Assembly (NCBI RefSeq): GCF_033568475.1
Contig: NC_133120.1
Coordinates: forward strand, 85,144,151-85,208,150
Direction: 5' to 3'
Origin: Henckelia pumila
Taxonomy: Eukaryota > Streptophyta > Magnoliopsida > Lamiales > Gesneriaceae
DNA: 64,000 nt
A model generated the notes under the pieces. The model searched no databases, was not told where the DNA came from, and saw nothing but the letters and a program-made list of their open reading frames with translations. Shown one piece after another: positions 1 to 11,030 of this stretch (position 1 is the stretch's first letter; every line of letters begins with the position of its first letter). A program made the translations under genes and the position numbers.

Positions 1-699
1 TCTTAATTCTAAATCCCATAATATATCATCATATTCATATGCACATTATGTTCTTGCGGATCTAATTTAATATTTTCTTATCATCAATCTTCTGTTAATC
101 TGTACTAGGTTATTGCATCATCATCTATCATGCAACATACACAGATATCTCAAATACGAACAAAATCATGTTCAGTTTCATTTCATCGAAGCAGTAGTTC
201 AATTCTTCAATTCAATTCACAAATTCTCTTTTCTGATACAGAGGTTAAGATATAACAAAGCTTTCAGCTACCATATATCTCTTACACCAATAACATAAAC
301 AGGTTAAAACAAAATAAATCGGTTACCTGTAGTTCTCATTCTCAGGTTCAATTTCATTCTGATCCTCTGTATATTTCTGGAACTGTTTTTCATTCGAATC
401 TTCTCAAAATTTAATTTGCTTCAAATGTATTCTATCACATATGCTTGAAATGTCTTTACACTAATTTCTAGGATATCTCCCTTCACAATGAGTGTAATAA
501 TTTCTATCATACTCTGCACTCAGACTCAGATAAATCTGTCTCGGTCTGCTAGAGTTAAAGAACTACTTTCATTTCGTTTTCTTCATATCTGCTCTGGAAT
601 AGAAATTTTAGTTAAAGTTGTGATTATCTCACACATTGTAACATATCTACAATTCCATTCCTTCTGCTTCATCATTCAGCTTCAGTTCTCATGACCATG
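1..699 (-). mobile_element. Leader part of a larger, window-truncated LTR retrotransposon
   Basis: AT-rich DNA with no supportable gene. It lies directly left of the inner gypsy element and continues at 7989 once that element and its 5-bp target duplication are removed. Because an LTR with an adjoining tRNA-Met primer site lies at 8592-10949 on the minus strand, I read this stretch as untranslated leader of that outer element, whose coding part would lie beyond the left edge. The style (long A/T/C-rich stretches rich in 'ttcag' and 'caattc') fits such leaders. Assignment is by position, not by homology. Confidence 0.55.
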
Positions 700-2043
700 T
701 GTAGTGACCCTTACCCGGATCACCTACTAAACAGAACTTATGCATGCAAATAACTTAATTAAACAGACATCAGAATAAAACTGCGGAATCCATAAACATT
801 ATACAATCCCAAGTAAAGGAATTTGTAATTTATCCAAATAATATACAACCAAATCGAATAGCTGTATAAACCCAAAACAACAGTAATAAAAACTAAGCGA
901 AGCTCCAGCTGGACAACCACTGACTAGCCCCTCCTGGATCCACCCTCCTCGTCCAATCGCAAACCTGCCCCATGGAATAGGGTGTCCAGAAAATACAGAG
1001 TACGAGACGTGAGCATAAAATGCTCAGTGCGAGAGTATGAGTATACATGCATGCAAAGTGAACTCCCTATAGACTCGAGGTCAAGGATCAGATAACAGAG
1101 ACAGACCGGGCCCTGGTATGTAGCACGCTGTGCCGTCGCTTCAGGAGGTGGCTCCCATACCGAGATAACCGTGGAAACGCCGGACCCAAATCGATGGAAT
1201 TCCATCCACTAACAGGATAGGGTACAACCCTACTAACAGACATCTCGAAGGAGATACAGCAAGATGCAAATGAATGCAGCATAAAATCATGGCATATAAA
1301 ACATGCGGTCACATAATACATGCATACTCAGTCAGGATATCTCGAACAGTACTTTCGTACCTCAATACAGTGCAAGCTCTACCAACTCTAGGTCCACGCC
1401 TATAGTCTGCTCTACACTGCCAAATGATACTACTATCATTAATGTGCTCTAAAAGCCTTAACTAAGCTATTGCATACTCCTAAATATTTATAGGAAGCAA
1501 AAGCTATACCTTCGTCCGTCGTTAGCCCTTTGATGTCGATGCCTCCAGAACTTGGGCACAACTCCGCTACGACTACCAAACGCCTCACCGACCTCCGGAC
1601 CAAGCCTAAGAAGACTAGAACAGCTCCAAAAGGACTAGAATAGAAAGGAGAACTCGGAATTGGCAAATGAAAGTGAAGTCTCGGCCTTCTATTTATAGAC
1701 AACGATCGGAACTTCCGATCCTTGATCGGAACGTCCGAACCTCGATCGGAACGTCCGATCCTGCCATCAGAGCTTCCGAAGATCCTGATCTGCCACGTGT
1801 CAAAATATCACTTGTTGACTCCGGATAGGGGTGATCGGAGCCTCTGGTCCTGATCGGAGCTTTCGATCCAACCACACGTCATGCCTGACTTAATACCGAT
1901 CGGTGACTCCGATCGCTCATCGGAGCTTCCGATCCTGTTTGGAGCTTCCGATCGTGCCTTCGGAGCTTCCGATCCGTCTGATACCCAATTCATTTAATTA
2001 GCATTAATCCTTTAATTACTCAATTAGGGTACGGGATACTACA
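700..2043 (-). repeat. 3' LTR of the inner gypsy element
   Basis: A 1,344-bp LTR, TG...CA bounded, almost identical to 6660-7983. It has one more 20-bp unit of a palindromic array than its partner. On the minus strand the U3 part (about 2043 down to 1700) carries the array, followed by a TATA box (TATAAATA on the minus strand, 1690-1697). Confidence 0.95.
1703..1976 (-). promoter_or_regulatory. Array of short palindromic units in LTR U3, next to the TATA box
   Basis: About ten imperfect copies of a 16-17-bp palindrome of the form GATCGGANNTTCCGATC, several spaced at 20 bp, lie just upstream (minus strand) of the TATA box at 1690-1697. The same array occurs at 7663-7916 in the other LTR. Dyad-symmetric clusters next to a TATA box look like transcription-factor sites; that role is inference. 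Confidence 0.6.
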
Positions 2044-2060
2044 TTCTCCCCCACTTAAGA
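2044..2060 (-). other. Polypurine tract of the inner element
   Basis: On the minus strand a purine-rich run containing AAGTGGGGGAGAA abuts the 3' LTR start directly, as expected of the plus-strand primer of a Ty3/gypsy element. Confidence 0.8.
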
Positions 2061-2179
2061 TATTTCGTCCTCGAAAACAGATCTTAAGTACCGAATGCGA
2101 ATACAGAAATCAGAAACATTCTTTATTCAAATCAAACGTTTACAGAGTTTGCAACTGAATACAACTTTAAAGAATGAAA

Positions 2180-5106
2180 TCAAAACAACTCAGGATGGTC
2201 TTTACGCATACCGTCCTCAAGCTCCCAAGTAGCTTCCTCAGTGCCTCGGCGCTGCCACTGAACTAAAACCAAAGGAATGACTTTGTTCCGCAAGACCTTA
2301 TCCTTATAATCCAGGATACGAAGAGGTTTCTCAACATAAGTCAAATCCTTGTCTACCTGAACTTCAGACCGCTGCAGGATATGAGATTAATCCGCCACAT
2401 ACCGTCGTAACAGAGATACGTGGAACACGTCGTGAATACTGGATAGATGCGGTGGCAAAGCTAGTCGATAAGCCAAATCGCCAATGCTCTCCAAGATCTC
2501 AAACGGACCGATAAATCTGGGAGACAACTTGCCCTTAAGGCCAAATCTGAGAATCTTGCGGAAAGGTGACACTGTCAGAAAAACTTTCTCCCCGACCTCG
2601 AACTGCAAAGGCCTACGCTTGATATTAGCATAGCTGGTCTGACGATCCTGTGCAGTCTTAATCCGTTTTTTGATCTGATCAAAAATGTCTATCGCCTGCT
2701 GGATAAATTCCGGTCCTTCAGCCTGTCTCTCCCCCACTTCTTCCCAGAAGAGTGGAGTACGACAACGTCGCCCATACAACGCCTCAAAAGGTGCCATCCC
2801 AATACTAGTATGATAGTTGTTGTTGTAAGCGAACTCGATCAACGGCAAATGATCCTGCCAGGCTGGACCAAAATCCAAGACGCACGCTCTAAGCATATCC
2901 TCTAGCGTACGGATAGTGCGCTCTGACTGACCATCAGTATCCGGATGATAGGCGGTACTCAAACTGAGAGTAGTACCCATCGCACGCTGAACACTCCCCC
3001 AGAATCTAGAAGTAAACCTGGGGTCCCGATCACTGACAATGCTCACAGGCACTCCATGAAGTCGGACGATCTCCTGAATGTACATCCGTGCCATGCGATC
3101 CACAGAGTACTCTCGGCTATAGGCAATGAAATGCGCTGACTTGGTGAGTCGGTCCACCACAACCCAGATAGCATCACAGTTCCTCGGGATACCGGCAAAT
3201 GGGTCACAAAGTCCATAGTGATAAACTCCCATTTCCATTCAGGAATAGGCAGACTGTGAAGCAATCCTCCAGGTCGTCGGTGCTCTGCCTTGACCTGTTG
3301 ACACACCAAACATCTCGAAACAAACTGATAAACACTGCGTTTCATTCCCTTCCACCAGAAACGAGTACGTAGATCCTTGTACATCTTGTTGCTCCCAGTA
3401 TGAATACTCAACTTAGTGCGATGTGCCTGAGACAAAATCTCCTCTCGCAACTCTTCATCCTGTGGAATCACAAGCCTACCAGACAAACACAGAAAGCCAT
3501 CTGACTGATAATGAAATCCAGACTAGCTACCCTCGTTAGCTAGACGAGCTAAACGCTGGGTCTTCGAATCAGACATCTGAGCATCTCGGATCCGCGAGTG
3601 CAAGGCTGGCTCAGATAATATCGCAAACATCTGGATACTCTGCATACCTTTCTTATGCTTGAAGGTAAAACCTGAAGTACAACAGTCACTGATCGCACTA
3701 GACATCGAACAAGTCTGAAGTGCGGATAGTCGCACCTTGCGACTCAAAGCATCAGCGGTGAGATTAGCAGCTCCCGGATGGTACTTAATCTCACAATCAT
3801 AGTCCTTAAGCAAGTCCATCCAACGTCTCTGCCTCATGTTCAACTCTGTCTGAGTGAACAAATACTTGAGACTCTTATGGTCGGTGAAGATCTCAAATTT
3901 CTCGCCATACAGATAATGACTCCAGATCTTCAAAGCGAACACAATGGCTGCCAATTCCAAATCATGGACTGGGTAGTTGTCCTTGTGAAGCTTCAGCTGT
4001 CTAGAAGCGTATGCGATCACATGCCCATTCTGAGTCAGGACACAACCTAACCCCTGAAGAGAAGCATCCGTGTAAACTACATACCCTCCAGATCCTGACG
4101 GTAATGCCAACACCGGCGCAGAAGTCAACCGCCGTCGAAGCTCACGGAAATTCTCCTCACACTCGGAGAACCACTCGAAATCCACACCCTTGCGAGTAAG
4201 CTGCGTCAACGGTCAAGCTAACTGAGAGAAGTTCAGAATGAAGCGACGATAATACCCTGCTAGACCCAGAAAACTACGGATCTCAGCAACTGTCGTCGGA
4301 CGCGACCAATTAAGTACTGCTTCAATCTTGCTTGGATCAACAGAAATCCCTTCCCTGGATATGATATGGCCAAGAAAGACCACTCTATCCATCCAGAACT
4401 CACACTTGCTCAGCTTGGCGTACAACTGCTCATCTCGAAGAGTCTGCAGTACTAACCGCAAGTGAGAAACATGCTCTTCCGTATTATGCGAATACACCAA
4501 GATGTCGTCAATGAAGACCACGACAAACTTGTCCAAATACTCCCTGAAGACACGGTTCATCAAATCCATGAATATAGCCGGTGCATTAGTCAAACCAAAT
4601 GGCATCACTAGGAACTCGTAATGCCCATAGCGAGTACGGAATGCAGTCTTGGCTACGTCCTGATCACGGACTCTCAACTGATGATACCCAGATCTCAAGT
4701 CAATCTTGGAGTAAACTGACGTGCCCTGCAGCTGATCGAACAAGTCATCAATGCGAGGCAACGGATACTTGTTCTTCACGGTGACTCGATTCAGCTGCTG
4801 ATAGTCAATGCACAGCCGCATCGACCCATCCTTCTTCTTCACGAAGAGAACAGGAGCTCCCCAAGGAGATACACTAGGACGAATGTACCCCTTGTCCAAA
4901 AGATCCTGTACCTGATTCTTCAACTCACGCATCTCTGACGGAGCCAGACGATACGGTGCTCTAAAAATAGGCGAAGTACCCGGCACCAACTCTATGCCAA
5001 ACTCGACTTCCCTAGCAGGAGGAAAACCCGGAATCTCATCAGGAAACACATCTGGAAATTCATCCACAACAGGAATGCTCTCTATCCCAATACTCTCAGC
5101 GGACAA
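2180..5106 (-). pseudogene. pol region of the inner gypsy element (RT, RNase H, integrase, chromodomain-like tail)
   Basis: Read on the minus strand, the first third is reverse transcriptase, with the [17 protein letters not shown] block, the [11 protein letters not shown] block and the FIDD catalytic box. RNase H follows, with YTDAS and a DHKSL block. Integrase has an H-H-C-C finger ending CLVCQQVKAEH and a core with the WVVVDRLTKSAHFI and TDGQSERT motifs. The C-terminal end has ATWELED-type residues characteristic of chromovirus chromodomains. All domains are recognisable in the usual gypsy order. The region is split by a few breaks and is described only as a fossil polyprotein. Confidence 0.9.
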
Positions 5107-5151
5107 ATCAACTGCATAGATAAGGTAGCCTTCCCCGCCAGACTCTAGAGC

Positions 5152-6594
5152 TCAACAGGCTCTCAAATCAGATACCAAAGGCATCGGGGGTCGCGCTCCC
5201 TCACCATAGAAAAACCAGCTCTCACTCCCCTCCGGATGAAAGCGTACTAATCTCTGATAGCAGTCCACTGAAGCTCGATAGGTAGTCAACACATCTATTC
5301 CCATAATGCAATCAAAGTCGTCCATCGCCAGGACCATGAGATTCGCTAACAGAATGTTCCCTTCGAACTCTAAAGGGCAACCCATCACTAGACGTTTAGC
5401 CAAAGCAGATTGGCCCGTCGGAGTAAAAACAGACATCACTACGTCTAGTGCAATGCATGGTAACTTATGCCTCTTAACAAAACGTGCAGAAATGAAGGAA
5501 TGAGATGCACCAGTGTCAATAAGTACAAGAGCAGGTATACCATAAAGCAGAAATGTACCTGCGATGACTTTCTCATTCTCCTCCACTGCCTGATCATGTC
5601 TCAGGGCAAACACCTGGCCAGAAGCTCGTGGCTTCAAATGGGAACTCCCAGCAGACTGTCCCTGCGACCTCTGCTGTACGGTGGCCTGAGAACCCGATCC
5701 TGAACCAGATCCAGAACCGCCTCCCCCAGACTGTGGACAATCCCTCCGGATATGACCAGTCTCTCCACAACGGAAACAAGCTCCAGAAGCTCTACGGCAC
5801 TTGTCGGATGGATGGTTCTTCCCACAGTGATCACACTTGTCCTTCTTACCGAAACGAACAACACCTCCAGAACCAGAGGAAGAAGAAGATCCAGACTTCT
5901 TGAAAGTTTGGGCATGGGGACCCAAAGAACTAGCAGGCCTCGACTGAGAGAAAGACCTGTTCCGCCGAATGCTGTCCTCCGCTTGGTGACAACGGCTCAC
6001 CAAACCCTCGTAGGACATGTCGTCACCAACCGCCACACGGTCATGGATCTCAGGGTTAAGGCCCTGAAGGAACAGATTATACTTCATCTCTGAGCTATCA
6101 GCAATCTCGGGGCAATAGGATAGCAGATCAAAGAACCTCTGCTGATACTCATCGATAGACATGGCTCCCTGTCGCAGACTCAGTAGCTCGCCTGCCTTCG
6201 ACTGACGGAGTGCAGGAGGAAAATACCGCTTTTGGAAAGCTGTGCGAAACTCGGCCCAGGTGGCCACTCCTCTCGTCGTAACAAAAGGTGCAGAAGTAAA
6301 CCTCCACCACCTGCGCGCACGTCCATCCAGAAGATAGCCAAGGGTCTCCACCTTCTGCTCATCGGTGCATTGGAAAGTCTGAAAAGTCGTCTCCATGCGG
6401 TCTAACCAATTTTCCGCATCCTCCGGAGACTCACCTCCAACTAAGGGCTTAGGACCCATAGCTAAGAATCGACGCACAGTGAAACGCTCGTCGTCATGGT
6501 GACGATGACGCCGTTCTCGACGAGGCTCCCGGTCGGCATCACCCCAACGCCCACCAACACTGCCATGAGAACTCTGGTCGTCACGATTTGACAT
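5152..6594 (-). CDS. gag-protease part of the inner gypsy element
   Basis: An open stretch of 480 residues on the minus strand. The N-terminal third is charged and Arg/His-rich. The middle is a retrotransposon gag domain (MGPKPLVGGESPEDAENWL through RARRWWRFT and the YFPPALRQSKAGEL region). A C-X2-C-X4-H-X4-C zinc knuckle follows near residues 275-288 (CFRCGETGHIRRDC). The C-terminal part is an aspartic protease with the active site LIDTGASHSFIS and a later GIDVL motif. It belongs to the element spanning 700-7983. Confidence 0.9.
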   Translation of the reverse strand: MSNRDDQSSHGSVGGRWGDADREPRRERRHRHHDDERFTVRRFLAMGPKPLVGGESPEDAENWLDRMETTFQTFQCTDEQKVETLGYLLDGRARRWWRFTSAPFVTTRGVATWAEFRTAFQKRYFPPALRQSKAGELLSLRQGAMSIDEYQQRFFDLLSYCPEIADSSEMKYNLFLQGLNPEIHDRVAVGDDMSYEGLVSRCHQAEDSIRRNRSFSQSRPASSLGPHAQTFKKSGSSSSSGSGGVVRFGKKDKCDHCGKNHPSDKCRRASGACFRCGETGHIRRDCPQSGGGGSGSGSGSGSQATVQQRSQGQSAGSSHLKPRASGQVFALRHDQAVEENEKVIAGTFLLYGIPALVLIDTGASHSFISARFVKRHKLPCIALDVVMSVFTPTGQSALAKRLVMGCPLEFEGNILLANLMVLAMDDFDCIMGIDVLTTYRASVDCYQRLVRFHPEGSESWFFYGEGARPPMPLVSDLRAC

Positions 6595-6639
6595 CTACAA
6601 AAATACCTCATGATGAGACTAAATCCCAAGAAATTTTTT

Positions 6640-6655
6640 GCATGCTTTGATACCA
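6640..6655 (-). other. Primer-binding site, tRNA-iMet type
   Basis: On the minus strand TGGTATCAAAGCATGC lies four bases inside the 5' LTR. Plant initiator-Met primer sites begin TGGTATCAGAGC, so this is the same site with small changes. Confidence 0.8.
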
Positions 6656-6659
6656 TAAA

Positions 6660-7983
6660 TGTAGTGACCCTTACCCGGATCACCTACTAAACAGAACTTA
6701 TGCATGCAAATAACTTAATTAAACAGACATCAGAATAAAACTGCGGAATCCATAAACATTATACAATCCCAAGTAAAGGAATCTGTAATTTATCCAAATA
6801 ATATACAACCAAATCGAATAGCTGTATAAACCCAAAACAACAGTAATAAAACCTAAGCGAAGCTCCAGCTGGCCAACCACTGACTAGCCCCTCCTGGATC
6901 CACCCTCCTCATCCAATCGCAAACCTGCCCCATGGAATAGGGTGTCCAGAAAATACAGAGTACGAGACGTGAGCATAAAACGCTCAGTGCGAGAGTATGA
7001 GTATACATGCATGCAAAGTGAACTCCCTATAGACTCGAGGTCAAGGATCAGATAACAGAGACAGACCGGGCCCTGGTATGTAGCACGCTGTGCCGTCGCT
7101 TCAGGAGGTGGCTCCCATACCGAGATAACCGTGGAAACGCCGGACCCAAATCGATGGAAGTCCATCCACTAACAGGATAGGGTACAACCCTACTAACAGA
7201 CATATCGAAGGAGATACAGCAAGATGCAAATGAATGCAGCATAAAATCATGGCATATAAAACATGCGGTCACATAATACATGCATACTCAGTCAGGATAT
7301 CTCGAACAGTACTTTCGTACCTCAATACAGTGCAAGCTCTACCAACTCTAGGTCCACGCCTATAGTCTGCTCTACACTGCCAAATGATACTGTTATTATT
7401 AATGTGCTCTAAAAGCCTTAACTAAGCTATTGCATACTCCTAAATATTTATAGGAAGCAAAAGTTATACCTTCGTCCGTCGTTAGTCCTTTGATGTCGAT
7501 GCCTCCAGAACTTGGGCACAACTCCGCTACGACTACCGAACGCCTCGCCGACCTCCGGACCAAGCCTAAGAAGACTAGAACAGCTCCAAAAGGACTAGAA
7601 TAGAAAGGAGAACTCGGAATTGGCAAATGAAAGTGAAGTCTCGGCCTTCTATTTATAGACAACGATCGGAACTTCCGATCCTTGATCGGAACGTCCGATC
7701 CTGCCATCGGAGCTTCCGAAGATCCTGATCTGCCACATGTCAAAATATCACTTGTTGACTTCGGATAGGGGTGATCGGAGCCTCCGGTCCTGATCGGAGC
7801 TTCCAATCCAACCACACGTCATGCCTGACGTAATACCGATCGGTGCCTCCGATCGCTCATCGGAGCTTCCGATCCTGTTCGGAGCTTCCGATCGTGCCTT
7901 CGGAGCTTCCGATCCGTCCGATACCCAATTCATTTAATTAGCATTAATCCTTTAATTACTCAATTAGGGTACGGGCTACTACA
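6660..7983 (-). repeat. 5' LTR of the inner gypsy element
   Basis: A 1,324-bp LTR, partner of 700-2043. Its minus-strand TATA box is at 7650-7657. The palindromic array at 7663-7916 has one 20-bp unit fewer than the other LTR. The target duplication CCATG follows at 7984-7988. Confidence 0.95.
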
Positions 7984-7988
7984 CCATG

Positions 7989-8591
7989 TCTATATCTTTC
8001 ATAAAATATTTCAGTAGTCAACATTTATTCAGACATAATCTTCAAATTCAAGCCATAATAAACAACTCAATCTTGAGCTTCTTCATCAAAATACATCAGC
8101 TGGTTGTTAGGTTTCGAAGTTAGTATATAATCAATCTGATGCATCATACATCTGTATATTCAAAAGATTGGCACAACTGATTCAGCTCTGCAAAACAACT
8201 TCTACCTGCAATAACATCTATTCATTCGCTGATATACTGTTCTGTTCAATCGGAGGTACTTCATTCAGCTGAGCAATACAGTTTTTTTCAATCTGACCAT
8301 ACAATTCTGTTCAGTTTGGGGTGCTTACGTCACCCAAAGAACACTGTTCTATTCACTCCTGGGTGCTTACATCAACCGGAGAAATCTTATAACAAATCAG
8401 TAAGAAAATTCAAAAATTTACAAATCAGTAAATCAGACAGTTTAATTTCAAGAGTAGATCATGCTCACATGCAATTTATCAAATCATCAAATCACGTAAT
8501 GCATAATCATGCAATACTATAAATGCATGCGACTCAATCTACCCCGCTCAACTTCTATCTCAGTCCAAGAAACTTACACTCTGATACCACC
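7989..8591 (-). mobile_element. Leader and primer site of the outer LTR retrotransposon
   Basis: Non-coding, AT-rich DNA between the inner element and the outer LTR. At its right end the minus strand reads TGGTATCAGAG (8580-8590), a canonical tRNA-iMet primer site, directly inside the LTR end CCCCACAACA. This fixes the outer element's direction as minus, with its body continuing left through 1-699 and out of the window. Confidence 0.75.
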
Positions 8592-10949
8592 TGTTGTGGG
8601 GCCTCGGGTTGCTAATCTCATTCTTAGGGCAATTAGAACTTAAACATCATTAATTAAACAAGGAAGGAATAAGATCAAACAAATTTTTTGTTTTTTTTTT
8701 CAAAGGGGAGTGCGCGGGGTTCGTCAAAAATAGTAGACCGAGCACAGAGGGGTGCGCGGGGTCGGTCAAAAAGAGTAGACCGTTTGCCTCCTCTAATCCA
8801 ACTCTCGGTTTGGAAAATTTTGGGCTGCGCTCGGTCTGCTAAAAAGAGCAGACCGAGCATAACTCTGGGCAGTCTTGTGCTCTGGTTTTTTACAGCAAAA
8901 TTTGATCCTTTCAACCTTTCCAATTCAATATAATGATGTCCCAAAACATGCAAACATACATAGAACAAGATCTAAACATGTTTATAACAAGTTGATACAT
9001 CAAACCAACCATTAGAAATCCAACAAAAGCATGAAACTATACAAGGTCTTCATCAACTTCTGAAGAACAACATTAATAAGTGTTTCCAACATGCTTGCTA
9101 GCCTTCTAAACTCATCAAATCAGATATACAACCCGAGTCCACATATATATCCTCTCTCAGGAGCTACCCTCGATGACCTTGGCCAGCTCTTTCCCCATTT
9201 GTTGCAATGCACACATACAAAACAAAGCAACAGCCGGATAAACTACGGTGAAAAACATTTCCAGTATAATCGACATATAAATGCGTTAAATAAATCATAT
9301 CAACTCTAATCGTAAACGACTCAACAATAGAATAAATAACGCATATATCGATCAAGAATTGATTCATATATCGTTGTTGCCATCAAGATTCGTAACCGAT
9401 CTTGACATGAATATCCATCTATCGTAGTCGTCTCAGACTAGAAAATAAGATCGCCTCAGATCTTGGCATAGAATCAATTCATATCATCATTGTATCATAA
9501 TCATATCGACTCAAAATCAAAGATCCACTACCTGAGATGGATCGACAACATCAAAATCAAATCGAAACATAAACAAGTATGTGATTTTTGCGGGACAACT
9601 CAAGAATAGTCGTTCTTGAGTTTCAAATCCCTGACTCGCAATGTCGTCATTATACCTTTGTATTTCTTTGGTTTTGAACGCTTCAAATCTGAAACATAGC
9701 ATCAAAGCATTCATATCAAACGTCATTCTATTCAATCAATTCAAAATCGATTCAAAATCATCAATAGATCTTCAATCAAAATCATTTCAAACCTTCTTCA
9801 AATATTTCTTCGGTTCAAAGTCGTCAATCTCGAGTCATCACATCTTATCACCGCTGAAATGAAGTAATAAAATGCTATAACCATCAGCACTAGTTACAAA
9901 CATGTTCGGCTCGATACTCCATACTCAAACTCAATCAAATACACAAATCAACGGCGTAGCGATTCAAAATCGATAACCGACGACATATCGAAACCATTTT
10001 CAACTTCAATTATGGCTTCTCATCCACATATAAGCAAAACAACATCATATTCTCAACATATCAGAAGTATACATTCGAGATACCTGCTGTGAAAACTCAT
10101 TAGAAGTCATACGATTTCAAATAACCGATTCTACATCGATACGAAAAGATATAAACCATAAAAATCAAGATACATGCTTAACGTCTGATCTTTCCAACAT
10201 ACTTATTTCGAAATATATCAGAAACCTCACAATACTTACATCAAATCGAAGTCCTCGTCGCAAGGATTCCAGAACACTTTTCGGAATTGAAATCGGACGA
10301 TCGAAACAAAAGTTACGGGGTTTTGAACATCAGAATTTCAAAGAAAAGAAAAGACTTCGGCTTCTCTGCTCAAAATTCTGAATTTCTTATGCCTTGTACA
10401 CGATGACATGCTGATAATCTCATAATAATTCTGATAACTTCAATCAATATTTCCATTTTGCCCCTGAAACTTAGTAAATTGCAATTCAGTCATCTGCCTT
10501 CTTTTTAATTCAATTTCAATCCTAAATAATTTAAGAATATTAGAATTTAAATCAAAACTCTAAATATTCTCAAATTAAATATACTCGGATTAAAATTAAA
10601 TAAATTCGGATTAAATCAATTAATCCCGGCCTTTTGCACTTCAGCCCTTGAAACTTCGATATTTCAAATCAGTCTCTGATCGGGTTTCACCTTCGAATTA
10701 AATCATATTCATTCTCGAAACTTGGAATTTAATCTTAAATTTCATAAATATGCAAATCGAATATTTAATCTTTTAATTTAAGAATTCCCGGAATTTAAAT
10801 CTCAAAATCCGTAAATTCTCAAATTAAATATTTCCAGCTTGGAAATTAAATCTATAATTTACATAACTTCTCAAATCAATATTTGCCCAAAATATGGAAT
10901 TTAATTCTCCAATTCCATCATTAATAATTTAATATTTTCGAGTCTTACA
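8592..10949 (-). repeat. 5' LTR of the outer, window-truncated Ty3-like retrotransposon
   Basis: A 2.36-kb LTR, read on the minus strand from TGTAAGACTCGAAAATATT (right end) to CCCCACAACA (left end), with a primer site just beyond. No coding region lies inside it. Near its 3' end (8707-8860) is a second, unrelated set of palindromic units, including a perfect 12-bp stem hairpin at 8829-8858. The partner LTR would be beyond the left edge, so age cannot be estimated. Length and primer type fit a large plant Ty3/gypsy family. Confidence 0.75.
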
Positions 10950-10952
10950 GTT

Positions 10953-11030
10953 AGGCCACCCGTTAATATCTCCACGCTCCAAATGTTCATTCCTGGGCAT
11001 GAGGGAGGTGTTGAAATATTGTCCCACGTC
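10953..11030 (+). mobile_element. Remnant of a TRIM element (same family as 16702-17028)
   Basis: GGCCACCCGTTAATATCTCC matches the internal part of the TRIM at 16702-17028 with about one change. It is followed at 11009 by TGTTGAAATATTGTCCCACG, which looks like the start of that family's LTR. Only about 80 bp remain, cut on the left by the outer retrotransposon LTR. Confidence 0.6.

Larger units (their letters stand above)
700..7983 (-). mobile_element. Ty3/gypsy LTR retrotransposon, chromovirus (Tekay-like), nested insertion
   Basis: A 7.3-kb element read on the minus strand. It is bounded by two LTRs starting TGTAGTGACCC and ending ACTACA, and flanked by a perfect 5-bp target duplication CCATG (695-699 and 7984-7988). 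Order on the minus strand: 5' LTR, tRNA-iMet primer site, gag with a CCHC zinc knuckle, aspartic protease (DTGAS), reverse transcriptase (FIDD), RNase H, integrase with HHCC zinc finger and DDE core, a C-terminal chromodomain-like tail, polypurine tract, 3' LTR. The two LTRs differ by about 25 substitutions and one 20-bp repeat-unit indel by eye, roughly 2%. That suggests insertion within about the last million years at usual plant rates. All domains are present, but the coding region has a few breaks, so I treat it as a fossil. Confidence 0.95.
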
